Source: Podocnemis expansa | Taxonomy: Eukaryota > Chordata > Testudines > Podocnemididae | Direction: 5' to 3' | NCBI GenBank assembly: GCA_007922195.1 | Contig: ML681963.1 | Coordinates: 137,123,019-137,187,018, forward strand | DNA: 64,000 nucleotides | Part shown: one piece after another, positions 21,877-33,669 of the stretch | How positions within the stretch are numbered: position 1 is the first letter of the stretch | How the letters are laid out: each line of letters starts with the position of its first letter | Notes under the pieces: model-generated | What the model saw: only the letters and a program-made list of their open reading frames with translations | Told to the model about the DNA's origin: nothing | Database searches by the model: none | Made by a program: the position numbers and the translations under genes

Positions 21877-24050
21877 CTCGTTTATGAGTTTCCTGCTCAG
21901 GCTTGAAGACCTGTTTGTGGACATTGTCCCTCCACGCTCCGGTGTCACCACTGAACCTGTTCAACAGCCAGAGTCTGAACATCGCTCCGACAACCTGCAG
22001 ACCATGCCTGGCTTCAAACCCTGCGTGGGCTGCAGCAAGGCCTTCCTTGTGAGTGACCCTCATGAGAAGTGCCTCAAATGCCTGGGAAAGTCTCACCAGA
22101 CTGACAAACGCTTGATCTGCTGCTCCTTCAAGCAAAGGGCACAGAAAGAAAAAGAGCAGAGGCTTCGTGCCATGGCCTTGGAGCAGGCATTAGAACCAGG
22201 CCCCAGTACATCAGGGCACCTAAAGACATACTGGCAACGCATGCCAAGTTGGCACTGGAGCCCCCTCAGCGCCATTCCCAGGGAAGTCTAAGATAGCCAG
22301 GTCAACATTGGACTTGGCACTGGCACCTCAACACCGTTCAAGCTCCCCACTACCACCTGCCTCGCGTGGGAAGTGCCTGGAGCATCTGGCTGTGCCTTCA
22401 ACACTGGAGGCCTTTGAAACCGTGAAGGCCCTCCTTCAGCTACCTACCCTCATGCCTCCAAAGCCTTTGAAGCCTAGGGGCAAGCCTGCCTTCCTCTCCA
22501 AGACATGGGGAGCCTCTGAGCCTGGTCCCTCGCCAGCACAGAGCTCAAGTAAGAGCCCATCAACTCCACTGCGGGCCAGGTCAGCACCAGGGTCCTCTCT
22601 GGCATGCTCCAAGCTGGAGCAGGAGGAGCAAGGAGAGTACCCGACCTTCTCCCCAGAGGCCTTCAGTGAGCGTTCGATACTTCACTCACAAGGATTCAGA
22701 TGTGTGAGACTGAGGTCTGGTTCCTTTACTACTTCCCACGCTGAAGCCCGGTACTGATGTTCGCCGTCACCACCGTCACTGTCCCCAGCACCAGAGTAAC
22801 TGGCTGGGAAGCGGAGATGAAAATGATCCCCGACACCACCACGATGTGGAGACTCTTGCACGGGCTCTTCAGTGCACCCCACATTAACACTGACCTCAGC
22901 TCTGTCTACTTCCCTGGCACCAACCAAAGGCGAGAGATGATCATGAAATCGCAGGTGCAGCAGCTCCGATTGGCACCACTGTGTTAGCGACCATTCTCCA
23001 GTGTGTTGAGAGCTGGCACAGCAATTGTTCAGGGAATGGTCCAGCCAATGGGTGGACTGGCCCTCTCAGGAGGAGCCTATGACACCAGGCTCTTCCAGGT
23101 CATCCTCTTACAGGGCCTCCCACTCCCTGGAGGCCTTCGAGGAAGAGCCTGACGCTGGTGGCCGAGTGCCTCCGGCGCAGTAGTTTGCAGGTCCACTCGT
23201 CCTCCTCCCCAGATGAGTTGGCTTACCCGAGGCCCCTAGCTTATAGGGACGGCCCCTGCACCCACCAGGACCTCCTGTGTCATATGGCTGCGAATTTAAA
23301 CCTAGAGGTGGAGGTTATCAAGAAGATTTTGACCCTCTCTTTCATGTGGGTGATGCAATCCCTCCAGCAAGAATTACAGTCCCCCTACATGATGGGGTGT
23401 ACAAGATAGTGAAGGCATGCTGGCAAACACCATCCTCGATACCACCAATGTCCAAAACAGCAGAACACAAATACCCTGTTCCCCCAGAAGAATTCACATT
23501 CCTATTTAACCACCCCACACCTGGGTCCTCAGTGGCCAGTGCAGTCAACCAGAAAGAGAGACAGAGACAGCCAGCCTCCACCCCTAAGAATAAAGAGGTG
23601 AAAAAGATGGACCTCTTTGGGAGGAAGGTCTGCTCCTTGGCACTCCAGCTGCACATCACCAACCACCAGGTGCTTATAGGGTGATACATATTTAATTTAT
23701 GGAAGTCCACAGAGTGCTTCTGAGACATAGTCCCTTGCGAGCACCTTAGGGACCATGAGACGCTAGTGGAGGCGGGTTTGCTGGCCTTATGCGATGCCCT
23801 TATGACCTCCTGGGATGCGTCAGATATGGTCAGCCAAATCATAGCCTCAGCAGGTCTGCCCTGTCCTCACAAATGCAGTTGGCCATACAGGACTTCCCCT
23901 TTGAAGGATCCATGCTGTTCACTGAATCTGTGGATTTCAGGCTGTATGGGATGAAGGACTCTTGGGCCATTCTTAAATCTCTAGCCATGTACACGCCTTG
24001 GGTTGCCAGACATCCTTTTAGGCCCCAGCCCACCCAGCAGCATCCCTAGC
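21877..24050 (+). pseudogene. DIRS1-like gag (ORF1), copy 2
   Basis: The first open stretch runs to 22291 and holds a zinc-knuckle-like cluster at 22022-22130 (CVGC, DPHEKCLKCLGKSH, ICC). This is the N-terminal signature of DIRS1-family ORF1. The linker with STLEAFETVKALLQLP follows (about 22400), then KMDLFGRKVCSLALQLHITNHQ (about 23605-23670) and WDASDMVS (about 23812-23835). Stops and frame changes break it at 22291, 22757, 23409 and 23684. The first in-frame ATG after the hAT insertion is 21884, and the original start may have been displaced. The protein is presumed to bind and package element RNA. Confidence 0.85.
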
Positions 24051-25640
24051 AACAGCAATACCAAAAGCAACACCAGGGGTCACACCAGAGGTCGTCACAA
24101 CAGCCTCAGTACCAGTATGGGGGTCCTGACAGGGACAGAGGCAGGTGTGGAAGGGGCCCTAGGCCTCAATCAAGCAACCAAACACCCCGCCAGGGGGATG
24201 GCGGGGCCTGCTTTGCCAACAAGAGGCAGAGATTTTGACCTGTTGCAGGTGGGCTGCCACACTTACACCCATCAGCCTCCACTCTCCCAGTACCACGTAG
24301 GCCCATTTTTACATCAGTGGGCCACCATCACATCAGATCATTGGATACTGGACATGGTATCCAGGGGACAGTCCACTCAATTCAGATCCAAGCCTTGGCA
24401 TAGAAAACTGTCCCCTCACCTAAGACTCAGGGACCCTTGTCAAAAACTGCTACTCCAAGAGGAATGCAGGAAACTACTCTCTATGGGAGCGATAGAGAGA
24501 GTACCTAAGGGGAAACAAGGGAAGGGATTTTACTTTTGTTACTTTCTGGTTCCCAAACAAAACAGCAACCTAAGGCCAATCCAGGACCTCAGGACCCTGA
24601 ACAGACATCTAAAGAAAATAAAGTTCCTCATGGTTTCCCTCTTGCAAATCATTTCGTGTCTAGACCCTGGGAATTGGTTTGTGGCCCCCGACCTCAAGGA
24701 CATGTCCTTCCACATAGCGATAAGACACGAACACAGGAGGTTCCTCTGATTTGTAGTGGGGGGAAAAGACTTCCAGTTCACTTCACTTCCATTTGGCCTC
24801 TCTCTTGCCCCCAGAGTTTACATCAAATGCGTGGTGGCCATGGTGGTCCACCTAAGAAAAAGAGGGGGTAAAGATATATCCTTACTTCAATGACTGGCTA
24901 ATAAAGGGAAGGTCCGTACACCAAGTAAAATGCAGCATCAGGTTAACCAAGCTGCTGTGCAAAAGACTGGGCCTCTGCATGAACTTGGGAAAATCCAAGT
25001 TCTCCCCAGCCAGAAAAATAGTTTATAGGGACCCTCCTGGACTCGATAAAAGGGAGGGCATCCTACCCCAGTCAAGGTTTCAATCCATTTGCACCATCAT
25101 TTCGGAGCTCCACGAAACTCCTGTCACTATGGCCAGGTGCTGCCTCCAGCTCCCTGGGCACGTGGTGGCCTCCACGTCTGTGATAAGAATAGCTGGCCTA
25201 CAAATGAGGCCCTTGCAGCTCTGGCTAGCCACAGTATTTCATCTGCACCATCAACCCCTGAATGGGGTGCTCTCCATCCTGCCCAGGGTTTTGACATCCC
25301 TGGAGATCTGGCGAGACTCACAATTTGCTCTGGTGGGGATTCCCTTCGAGGCTTCCAACCCCTCAGTGACTCTAATCATGGATGCTTCACACAAGGGTTG
25401 GGGGGCCCACAGATCGGGGGTTTCTTGACCCAAGAGACTTGGTCTCCAGAGGACAGCCCCCTGCACATCAGTGTGAAAGAACTCATGGCAATCCTCTTGG
25501 CATGCAGGGTGTTTCTGGACATAGTGAGGGGAAAAATGGTCCAGGTCCTACCGAAAAACACAGCTACCACGTTCTACACAAACTGCCAGGAGGGGAGCCT
25601 GTTCCCCTGTCCTTTCCTGGGAGGCTCTCAACCTCTGGGA
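24051..25640 (+). pseudogene. DIRS1-like reverse transcriptase and RNase H, copy 2
   Basis: The frame 24003-24749 carries FLHQWATITSDHWILDMV, FLVPKQNSNLRPIQDLRTLN and DLKDMSFHIAIR (motif A). Motif B (LPFGLSLAPRVY) follows in another frame after a stop. The catalytic YxDD box reads YFND (24883-24894), so the first aspartate has become asparagine. The frame 24979-25428 continues with GLCMNLGKSKFSP and the RNase H start LIMDASHKGWGAH (about 25372-25410). SVKELMAILLACRVFL (about 25470) holds the next RNase H acidic residue. At least three frame changes separate these blocks. DIRS RT copies RNA into circular DNA that is then integrated by the recombinase. Confidence 0.9.
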
Positions 25641-26149
25641 ACTAGCCCTGAGACACAACTTTACCCCAACAGTGGCACATCTGCCTACGGCAAGCAGTGA
25701 CAAAGTGGACTTGTTGAACAGGGAATTCCTCTCACACCAGGTGTGGTCCTTGCACACAGAGACAGTGGGCTACGTCTTTGACCTGTGGGGTGAGCCCCAA
25801 ATGGACCTCTTTGCGACACTCCGGAACTGGATGTGTCCCCAGTTTTGCTCACTCCAGGGACAGGAGAAGGGCTCTCTATCGGATGCCTTCCTAATCCTGT
25901 GGGAGGATCCTCTGATGTACGTGTTTGCCCCCATTCCACTAATTCACAGGGTCCTCCTGAAGATAAAGAGCGATGGGGCTCTGATAGCCCCAGCCTGGCC
26001 CAGACAGCCCTGGTTTTCATCCCTACAGGACTTACTGATAGCTGCCCCTCTCCACTTCAAATACAGGGCAGACCTATTAACTCAGGACTCCGGTTGCCTG
26101 AGACACCCAAACCCCCAGGTACTGTACCTAACAGCCTGGAGGCTGCATG

Positions 26150-27130
26150 GTTAAATGAGACTGAGAGACTTTGCTCTCTTAGAGTCTGGGGGGTTTTAAT
26201 TGTCAGCAGAAGACCTTCCAGCGGGGCCACTTACGCTGCAAAATGGAAGAGGTTTTCCCTTTGGTCTTGGGGTATGGGATAACTCCAGAGTCAGCCCCAG
26301 TACAATCCATACTTGATTACCTACTGCACTTTAAAGATAAGGGCCTTTCAACACCATCCCTTAAGGTACCTCTAGCAGCAATCTCCACAGTGCACGAGCA
26401 AGTGGAAGGGCTCCCAGTATTTTCATACCTCACCTCCACTGGGTTCCTAAAAGGAATAGAGAGGCTCTACCCTTAATCTAGAGATCCTACCCCTCAATGG
26501 GACCTGAATGTGGTGCTTCACACCCTAACAGGACCACCATATGAGCCCTTGGACTCTTGTACACTCTTGGTCCTCTCTTGGAAGGTGGCCTTCCTTGTGG
26601 CCATCACTTCTGCTAGGAGAGTATCTGAACTAAAAGCTCATTCTCCTCGGAACCCTCCATAATATGAGGTTCTTCAAAATAAGGTGCTACTTCACCCACA
26701 TCCTGCCTTTCTCCCGAAGGTGGCCTCCCAATTTTATTTAAACCAGGACATCTGCTTCCAGGTTTTCTTTCCAGACCCTCAGGTCACAGAGAACCAAAGG
26801 AAATGGCATACCCTAGACGTTAGGAGAGACCTTCAGATCTACTTAGAGCATACCTGCCTGTTCCACAAGACATCCCAACTATTTGTCATAGTTGTGGAAT
26901 GAAAAAGAGGCCAACCAGGGATTACTCAGTGTATTTCGTCATGGGTAGTGAACTGTATTAAAGACTGCTACAGAAGGTCAGATGCGCCCCTCCCTGCAAG
27001 GATCAGAGCGCACTGCACGAGAGCGCAGGCATCAACAGCCTTCCTTGTGCAGATCCCAATTTAGGAGATCTGCAGAACAGCAACATGGTTGTCAGTACAC
27101 ACTTTTATGACCCACTACATGATTGACCAG
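26150..27130 (+). pseudogene. DIRS1-like tyrosine recombinase, copy 2
   Basis: YAAKWKRF and PVQSILDYLLHFKDKGLSTPSLKVPLAAI (26235-26400) form the N-terminal SAM-like part. AITSARRVSELKAH (about 26600-26640) carries the first catalytic arginine. ARIRAHCTRAQ carries the H-x-x-R pair (His 27011-27013, Arg 27020-27022). ICRTATW...THYM ends with the nucleophile tyrosine at 27116-27118. All catalytic positions remain recognisable, but stops at 26476 and 26900 and frame changes break the gene. This enzyme takes the place of the DDE integrase of LTR retrotransposons and integrates circular DNA without target-site duplication. Confidence 0.88.
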
Positions 27131-27189
27131 CAGGCATGAGATGATGCTGCGCTGGGCAGAGCTGTCCTCAAAGCTGGGAAGCATTAACT

Positions 27190-27559
27190 GTGCCCACTAT
27201 CCAACGTACAGCTAGCAGTCACCTGTAATTGAACGATGTGAGCAGCACTTGAAGAGGAACGGTGGGTTACCTGTAGTAACCATCCTTCTTTGAGATGGGC
27301 TGCTCACCTACTGTCAGATCCTTCCCTTTGTCCATGCTACTCGGAGTTGGCAAAAAGAAGGGACTGGGGAGGCTCAGGATCAGGGACATATATATAGCAG
27401 CAGATGTGGCCAGAGGGGGCGATGGCCACTGACCCTGCCCTGACAGGCTAGGGCAAAAAGCCTTCCAGCCAACCATGCGCTGCGGCACATAGACTCCTGT
27501 AACTGAATGTATGTGAGCAGCCCATCCTAAAGAAGGACGGTTACTAATGGTAACCCACC
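27190..27559 (+). repeat. DIRS copy 2 right terminal region with hairpin
   Basis: 27206-27260 is the inverted copy of the left repeat at 21297-21345. Next, 27261-27307 (GGTGGGTTACCTG...GGGCTGCTCAC) pairs with 27513-27559 (GTGAGCAGCCCATCC...GGTAACCCACC) across a spacer of about 205 bp. The same layout occurs at 14080-14756 in copy 1. It may correspond to the internal complementary region that DIRS elements use to close circular DNA. Confidence 0.8.
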
Positions 27560-28409
27560 ATTTCCTCTGAAGGCTCAGATGGATTATTAGTGAGTCTACA
27601 TGAATCTGAGCAGAATTATGTACAATTTTTGTCCTGCTATTATTTTACTTTTCAACTTAAATGTTAAATTGCATATAATCTATATTCTTGCAAATTACTT
27701 GTCTCTGACAAAGCCCAGCCTTCACCTCTGTTTGTATGGGTTTGTCATGAGCAGCACAGCAGTCGAAAGGACTTGTTGAGAATCATGTAATAAAAGTCAC
27801 TCCTGCATGGGATAATTCCCTTCTATTTGTTGTAATTTAACATGGGGAAACTGGGCACCATTTTTTAAAATTATTGTCAATTCATCTTAAAAATTCATTT
27901 TTGCCCCCTATGGAGTATCAGTGAATTTATCTGACATGAATTGGATTAAATCTGTTTATTTTAATTGAGAGATTTGCAATTCTTTTCGATCGCCATTGAG
28001 TTGATACATCTCTATACTTGATTTTAACGAATACAAAGATATACTGTTTAAAAATTTAGAATTTTGAACTTTTTTTGAGAGAGAGAGGAAGAAGGGCTAT
28101 GTTTTAGAGACAGCTACTGGAACACAATCTGATTAGTAAGTTAGTGGTGTTAAATATCTGACATGCAGTCTTGGTCTGGTTCAATTATATTTATATGATG
28201 GACTCTAATCTTCCATAGAAAAATAAAGTTTCTAACCCTCATGATTGTGAAGAAAACCTTCCAAATGTAAACAGATGAAGTGTTATCTTCCTGAATCTGT
28301 AGACAGACTGATGCACTGGTGTGAACTCACATTGTTCCCCGTTCATTTAATCACAGTGTTAACTCTGAGTATACATGAGACTTTAAATTTCAGCATCAAC
28401 TGCTTTGTT
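27560..28409. other. no gene seen
   Basis: AT-rich sequence without a recognisable feature. Confidence 0.4.
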
Positions 28410-28728
28410 GTTTAATTGTGACTATGGATTATTTTCACATTATAACAGGTAATTTGACTTCACCCTCCCTCTGTGTGCTGTTTCCTGGAGTATGACTCTT
28501 TACAAATGCTCTGATTTGCTGTTACAGTATGACCTGATCCCATGTCTTACACTCCCCTGCATTTATTTTCATCCCATTCTGTAAGTTTCCCCTCTTCAAA
28601 GCATCTGATGAAGTGGGATTTTCTCCCACAAAAGCTCATGCGATAAATAAATCTGTTAGTATTTAACTGCCACAAGACTCCTTGCTTTTTTTGGCTTTAC
28701 TAGATTAACACAGCTGCCCCTATACTTT
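28410..28728 (+). mobile_element. Penelope-like element 3' end, truncated
   Basis: It matches the reverse complement of the 3' part of the PLE at 17172-17470: GACTTCACCCTCCCTCTGTG, TGCTCTGATTTGCTGTTACAG, GATGAAGTGGGATTTTCTCC, AATAAATCTGTTAGT and the GCCACAAGACTCCTTG end. It then continues into GATTAACACAGCTGCCCCTA, probably the true 3' terminus. There is no coding sequence. Confidence 0.8.
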
Positions 28729-29808
28729 GTTCCTGTAATTTAACAGCTGGAATGGGAAAGAAGAAGGGAGTGAAGACTGGGGGGTGGAAACTGGGAAGGA
28801 AGAAAAGAGGAGAGAAGTAGGCACAGAATAGGAAGTGAAATAAAAAGGGAAAAGTGGCAATGCTTCTAAAGAGAAGTATATATTCTCACTAAGTAATGCT
28901 GGAAGTGATGTGTTACTAACACATAATTCAGGATGATAACTAAGGTTCTAATCTTGCAATTATCTGTGTGGCACTCGTAGTAGGATCAGGGCCCAGATCT
29001 GCAGTTATTTCATAGATCACAGTGTACTCCATTCACATTGTCATTATGGGAGTTCTGCTGAAGTGAAATGAGATAATTTCCAATTTTCTCTGGGCTTTGA
29101 AAAAAAAACTTAATACAAGAAGGAATAACCTAGAGTTGCCCACTAAAGGGGAAAGCAATGCATTACTTTAGAAAAATATATATTATTGGGTAGAAAAAAC
29201 CCAGAACATGAGCATATTGGTTGGTATACAAACCAAAAAGAGTGTTGCTGGACTCAAATGGAAACATATATAACTGAAAATAACATTTTCTGTACTTTTA
29301 CCTTGGATAAAACTCTCAAGCCTTAGGATAGGAGTTTAGCCTGCTGGATTGCAGAAACAAAGTGCTCCAAATAACTGCTGAGAGAAGTCTAGAAGAAGAA
29401 GACCAACATATGCCTGACAGAGACAATTCTTTAAATAAAAGATTTCCCATACTTACTAGATCACACATCTGTTTTTGCTTTTTCAATGGTTTTGTTTCCA
29501 GGCACTTTAGTATTAATTATAGATTTGAAAGTCTGAAACAGCATGTACACTCCCAGCTATATTATCAGAGAGCAGTTTGTTCTAGCTGATGTCAGGGCTG
29601 TACAATAAGAAGGCTTGTGGGACCTCCATGTTCTCAGAAGCCCCTGGAGATCAGAGGTCAATTGCTATTGTTCCACAGTAACTAGGGCCAGTAGACACCA
29701 TTGGATAAGAATTTAGATTTCTAGAGTCTTATTCTCCAGCCTCTAAGATTTCAGTTACATAAATATTTCTAGTACTTTCTAATACTGATGTAGCCATTGT
29801 ATTGTAAA
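28729..29808. other. no gene seen
   Basis: Purine-rich stretch at 28745-28870, then AT-rich sequence. No exon or identified repeat. Confidence 0.4.
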
Positions 29809-30365
29809 CAGATGTGTAAGCTCTTTTGGGCAGGGACCATCCTTCTGCTCTGTGTTTGAACAGCACCTAGTACAATGTTCCTCAAACTATTATGTTGTGC
29901 CCTTCTCACCTTGCACCTGTCCATGCCCTCCTCCCCTGAGAGCCAAGGCCAGAGCTGCAGCTGGGAGCAGGGGTATGGTTGACACAGGAGCGAGGGGCAG
30001 AGGCTGGGAGAGGGGTCTGAAGCGGAACCACAGTCATGGGTTTAAGCTGGGGTTGGGAGCAAATTCATGGTCATGAGCAGAGCTAGACTGGGTAGCTGAA
30101 CCTGCAACCATGGCTAAAAGCAGATCTAGGACTAGAAGCAACCACAGACCCCATGGCCAGGGCTGGGAGGTAGGGGCAGAGGCCATGGCAGAGCAGGATA
30201 CCCTGTGGGGTCTGGCCCAGGTTCTGCTGCCCTCTCCACCCCCATGTTCCTCTGTACCCTGCTGGTGGGGCCTGTGCCATAATTTGGGGACCTCTGACCT
30301 AGTACAATGGGTCCTGATCTGTGAGTGGGGTTTCTAGTGGTATGTAAGACATATTAATAATAATG
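29809..30365 (+). repeat. MIR SINE 3' half, interrupted by a hAT element
   Basis: GTGTAAGCTCTTTTGGGCAG and CAGCACCTAGTACAATG (29809-29872) continue after the insert as CAATGGGTCCTGATCTGTG and TAATAATAATG (30305-30365). This is the normal order of the amniote MIR 3' half. The hAT element at 29873-30296 splits it. Confidence 0.75.
29873..30296. mobile_element. hAT-type miniature element inside MIR
   Basis: The left end is CAATGTTCCTCAAA and the right end TTTGGGGACCTCTG. The flanking ACCTAGTA (29865-29872 and 30297-30304) is an exact 8-bp duplication of MIR sequence. The 424-bp body has no convincing coding frame. Confidence 0.9.
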
Positions 30366-30487
30366 CACTTTTGGAGACTGACATGCCCCATCAAGGGCCT
30401 TATCCAAAACATGCTGAAGTCAATGGAAGAAGTACTTCAGTGGGCTTTGTATCAGGTCCAAAGTGCCTGTAATTGGGAAACACCATT

Positions 30488-30666
30488 CAGGGCTGTAACT
30501 ATGGCGGGGCCAATGGGGCTTTGCCCTGCGCGTGCTGGAGCGGCCCAATTGAGCCACTCATTTAAAAGGCGCATTTCGTGGTGTCAGCCCCAAGCGCCAC
30601 TAATGGCAAGGGGCGCGTTCTGATCAGAATGCGCCCCAGGCGGCGGATCGCCACGTTACAGCTCTG
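30488..30666. mobile_element. hAT-type miniature element, CAGGGCTGTAAC family
   Basis: The ends are CAGGGCTGTAACT and CACGTTACAGCTCTG. The flanks ACACCATT (30480-30487) and CCACCATT (30667-30674) match at seven of eight positions. The 179-bp body is GC-rich with several CpGs and GCGCC words. The element at 46620-46771 is related by its GTAACTAGG-type ends. Confidence 0.85.
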
Positions 30667-30674
30667 CCACCATT

Positions 30675-31540
30675 GTGAATATTTTAGCCTTGAGAGACTA
30701 GATCTCAGATTAGTGCTACCTGGATCCACTGACAGACATTTTCCCTCCCACAGGAATCCACCATCAGTACAACATATGGGGAAAGGAAGAAGCTTCATGA
30801 TAAGACCAAAATCCAAATTCTTATTCAAAAAAGTGGTTTGTCACTCTCTTTTCATAAGCCACAAACACAATTCTCCCAAGTCATTTCCATACTGTTACAC
30901 ACACAAAAATCTCTAAAGTTCTGTTTTACAAACCTTGACCTAGTAAATGTATGATCATGTGACTAGGACTGAACTCTGTTCATGTTTGCTTACTGAAAAC
31001 ATGTTTTTAAAGAAAAAAAATCAAAACTGCAATACATCTATTTAAAAAATCTCTAATGCTGTACTTAAAATGTTTGTGATGAGCCACACGAAAACTATCT
31101 TGCCTACATCAGTCAGAAGAGTAATCCCCGAGAGAGGATTCCAGTTACTGCAACAACAGAAAAGGTCACTCCCATATTCCAAGGCCAAGTTTATCATCTC
31201 ATCAGCCCACTGCATCCTGTATGCCTTTATTTCCTTCACATACCAGTCAGAGTGACTCCAATGGCTGCCTGAGCCATACTGTTTCTCCTAATGGAGGGTG
31301 CTTGCGTGAGGATCTGTTCTGTGAGTGTCTTCAGTATGGTAAACAAGGAAGGTTAGTCTTGTGTTTCAAACCATGATTTCCAGCATTGTATGGGACTGAG
31401 GAGGAGTACTCATTTTACGTTATCACTTATTTTGATTATTTTGAAACAGACATTAAAATACTAGGAATAATGTATTTGGTGTCATGAAAATGGTGCCCTA
31501 TGAATAGTGCTGAGACACAGTATAGCTTTGTCTTATATTT
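30675..31540. other. no gene seen
   Basis: AT-rich. No recognisable exon or repeat. Confidence 0.4.
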
Positions 31541-31544
31541 AGAT

Positions 31545-31650
31545 GGTAAGCTGTTTGTAATAGCCATCATCATTTCATTGTGTGTATACAGTGTCTGGTA
31601 CAATATTTCACTGATTGGGACTTCTAGGAAACAAATAATTAAAAATAGTA
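31545..31650 (+). repeat. MIR-like SINE fragment (3' half)
   Basis: GATGGTAAGCTGTTTG, TACAGTGTCTGGTACAAT and a TTGGGACTTCTAGG phrase follow the order of the MIR 3' half. It is strongly diverged. Confidence 0.55.
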
Positions 31651-32336
31651 GTTCTTGCAGGAAATAATCTTTTGAAGATATGTCTGACCAGCTATAGGAA
31701 ATTCAGCCAGATCATGTTCAGCTTGGAACTAAGTTAGACTATTTTTCAAAGTAACTCCCGGGGGTTGAGTAGCCAAGTCACCCCCCACCCAGTGTTCCCT
31801 ATCACTTGATATATGTTGCTTTGATCTAGTTGTTTAAATAGTCTAAACTTTAATATGGACTTAGTATTACAAAGAACTTTGAGTATCTGCATGAATGGAG
31901 CAAATCAGAGGAATACAAGTTTTGACGGATGGGTTTTTAGCCACAGTTAATATCCAATAATCTAGAGGATGGTAAAAACCCCATGATAAACAATTAAAAG
32001 ATGTACAAAAATAATATCCATAATCTATGCCCTTGGGTGTCTTATAGGAATAATAACTATGGCTAGGTACCCCCTCCATTTTGCTGCCATGGTACTTAGT
32101 ACTTCTTCCTCTGATAGTGATGGCACCTGGGGTAAATCAGTACCACAATGGACATTGTTGGTCTTCCCCCTTACCTATATATTCAAGGCAGGCCTTGGAC
32201 AAGCCTAAGGAGTGCTTCTCCATCAAACAAAACCAAATCAATTTACAGACAAAAAGCAAAGGGGGATACCATTCCCTGTCCTCTTGTTGCAGGGGTGTCA
32301 GTCCTTTCCCTAAATGGGCACTCGGCTTTGGTTAAA
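31651..32336. other. no gene seen
   Basis: No coding or repeat signal recognised. Confidence 0.4.
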
Positions 32337-32399
32337 TAAACAAGCAGTCCTGTGGCACTTAAAGACTAACAAATTTATTTATTGCATGAACTTTCATGC
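32337..32399 (-). mobile_element. Penelope-like element 3' end scrap
   Basis: AACAAGCAGTCCTGTGGCAC, then TTAAAGACTAACAAATTTATT and GCATGAACTTTCATG, is the reverse complement of the PLE 3' terminal motif. Only the last 60 or so bases remain. Confidence 0.75.
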
Positions 32400-32985
32400 T
32401 ATGGTTGTTTCCCTTGTAGAGGGAAGAGAAGCCTTTCCCTAGTCTATCTCCCTGCTGCTACTAGCCTGCATCATCCATCCATCCCCCTCCCACCTCCAAG
32501 GAGGTGAAAGCAGGGTTTAAAGATGTCCCAGGCAGCCCTTAATTGGACTTAAATATCCCTAATTTGTCTGAGATAAGATCTTAGCTTGTAGAACCAAGGG
32601 CCTTTGTTATTTTAGGCCTAACATACCTGCCTCCAGCCATACTCTTGCACCAGAGCACAAATAAAAATAGTAGTTCTTGCAGGAACACTCTTGCAGCTTC
32701 TCCTCCTGGCTTGTCATAAAACCAATGCTAAAATGCACAAAAAATTGGAATATAGACATACCTACTGTGATGGGTAAGTAAAGGGTCTAACAAACAGATG
32801 ATACGTTTTTGGCATTCCCACTAGGCACCTAAAAATCTTTAAAAATCTTCCCCTTCACTGAGCTCCCTTTTAAGAAAGAACAAGATTCCCCTAGACTTCA
32901 ATGGTGTTGGATTCAGCCTGAATTTATGGACTGCGGTGTCTTGCAAAGAAATTCCTTCGTGGTCTCTTCTTCAGTTACTGGCATA
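32400..32985. other. no gene seen
   Basis: No recognisable feature up to the palindrome-array element. Confidence 0.4.
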
Positions 32986-33368
32986 GGTATGCCTACAGTA
33001 CAGGGCTCAGGTAAGCTGACTTTATAAGTTTGACTTAAAGTCAACTTTATTAAGTTGACTTAGTGAGGCCCATGTTTAAGTTGACTTTAAAAGTAGACTT
33101 AAGCCAGGAGACCCCTTTAAAGTTGACTTAATAATGTTGACTTTAATTGGGTCCCCTGGCTTAAGTCAACTTAAATGACTCTAATACACTAAGTCAACTT
33201 TAATGGGCACATTGTGTGAAGTCGACTTAAAGTCACCTTAATCCTTAAAGTTCACTTTAAGGGCAGGGATTCTTAAGTCGACTTAGTGAACTCCAAATGT
33301 GGCCAGGGAGTTGCTTACGTCAACTTAAGCTTGCTTTAATTGACTTAAGTCTCCAGTGTAGACGTACC
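32986..33368. mobile_element. miniature element with AAGTCGACTT-type palindrome array
   Basis: The ends are GGTATGCCTAC and GTAGACGTACC, imperfect inverted repeats. The flanking CATA (32982-32985 and 33369-33372) is a short duplication of 3-4 bp. The interior is a run of words such as AAGTTGACTT, AAGTCAACTT and TTAAGTCGACTTA in both orientations. It has no coding capacity. The same word dominates 41846-42591. Confidence 0.75.
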
Positions 33369-33401
33369 CATACAGAGTGAGATTTGATTGTATGCGTCTT
33401 A

Positions 33402-33669
33402 GGGCATGTCTACACATACAGCACTGCTGTGGTTTAGCTTCACCAGTCTGGTGAAGATGCCGTATGCTGCTGTGAGAGAGCTCCCCCATTAGCATAATAA
33501 AACCACCTCAATGAGCAGCAGAAAAGATGTTGGTGGGAGAAACTCTTCTGCAATCACAGCACTCTCTGCACTGGCACTTATATCAGTGTAACTTGCGTTG
33601 CTCAGGGAGATGATTTATTCACCTCTCTGAGTGACAAATTCTGCCAACATAAGCTCTAGAGTAGGTGCA
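33402..33669. mobile_element. decayed miniature element, GGCATGTCTACAC end
   Basis: The left end GGGCATGTCTACACATAC resembles the GGCTATGTCTACACT termini elsewhere. The right end (GAGTAGGTGC) is only a weak inverted match. The interior lacks palindrome words but has CTCTCTGAGTGACAA and CCAACATAAG, phrases I associate with a related turtle family. Confidence 0.5.
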
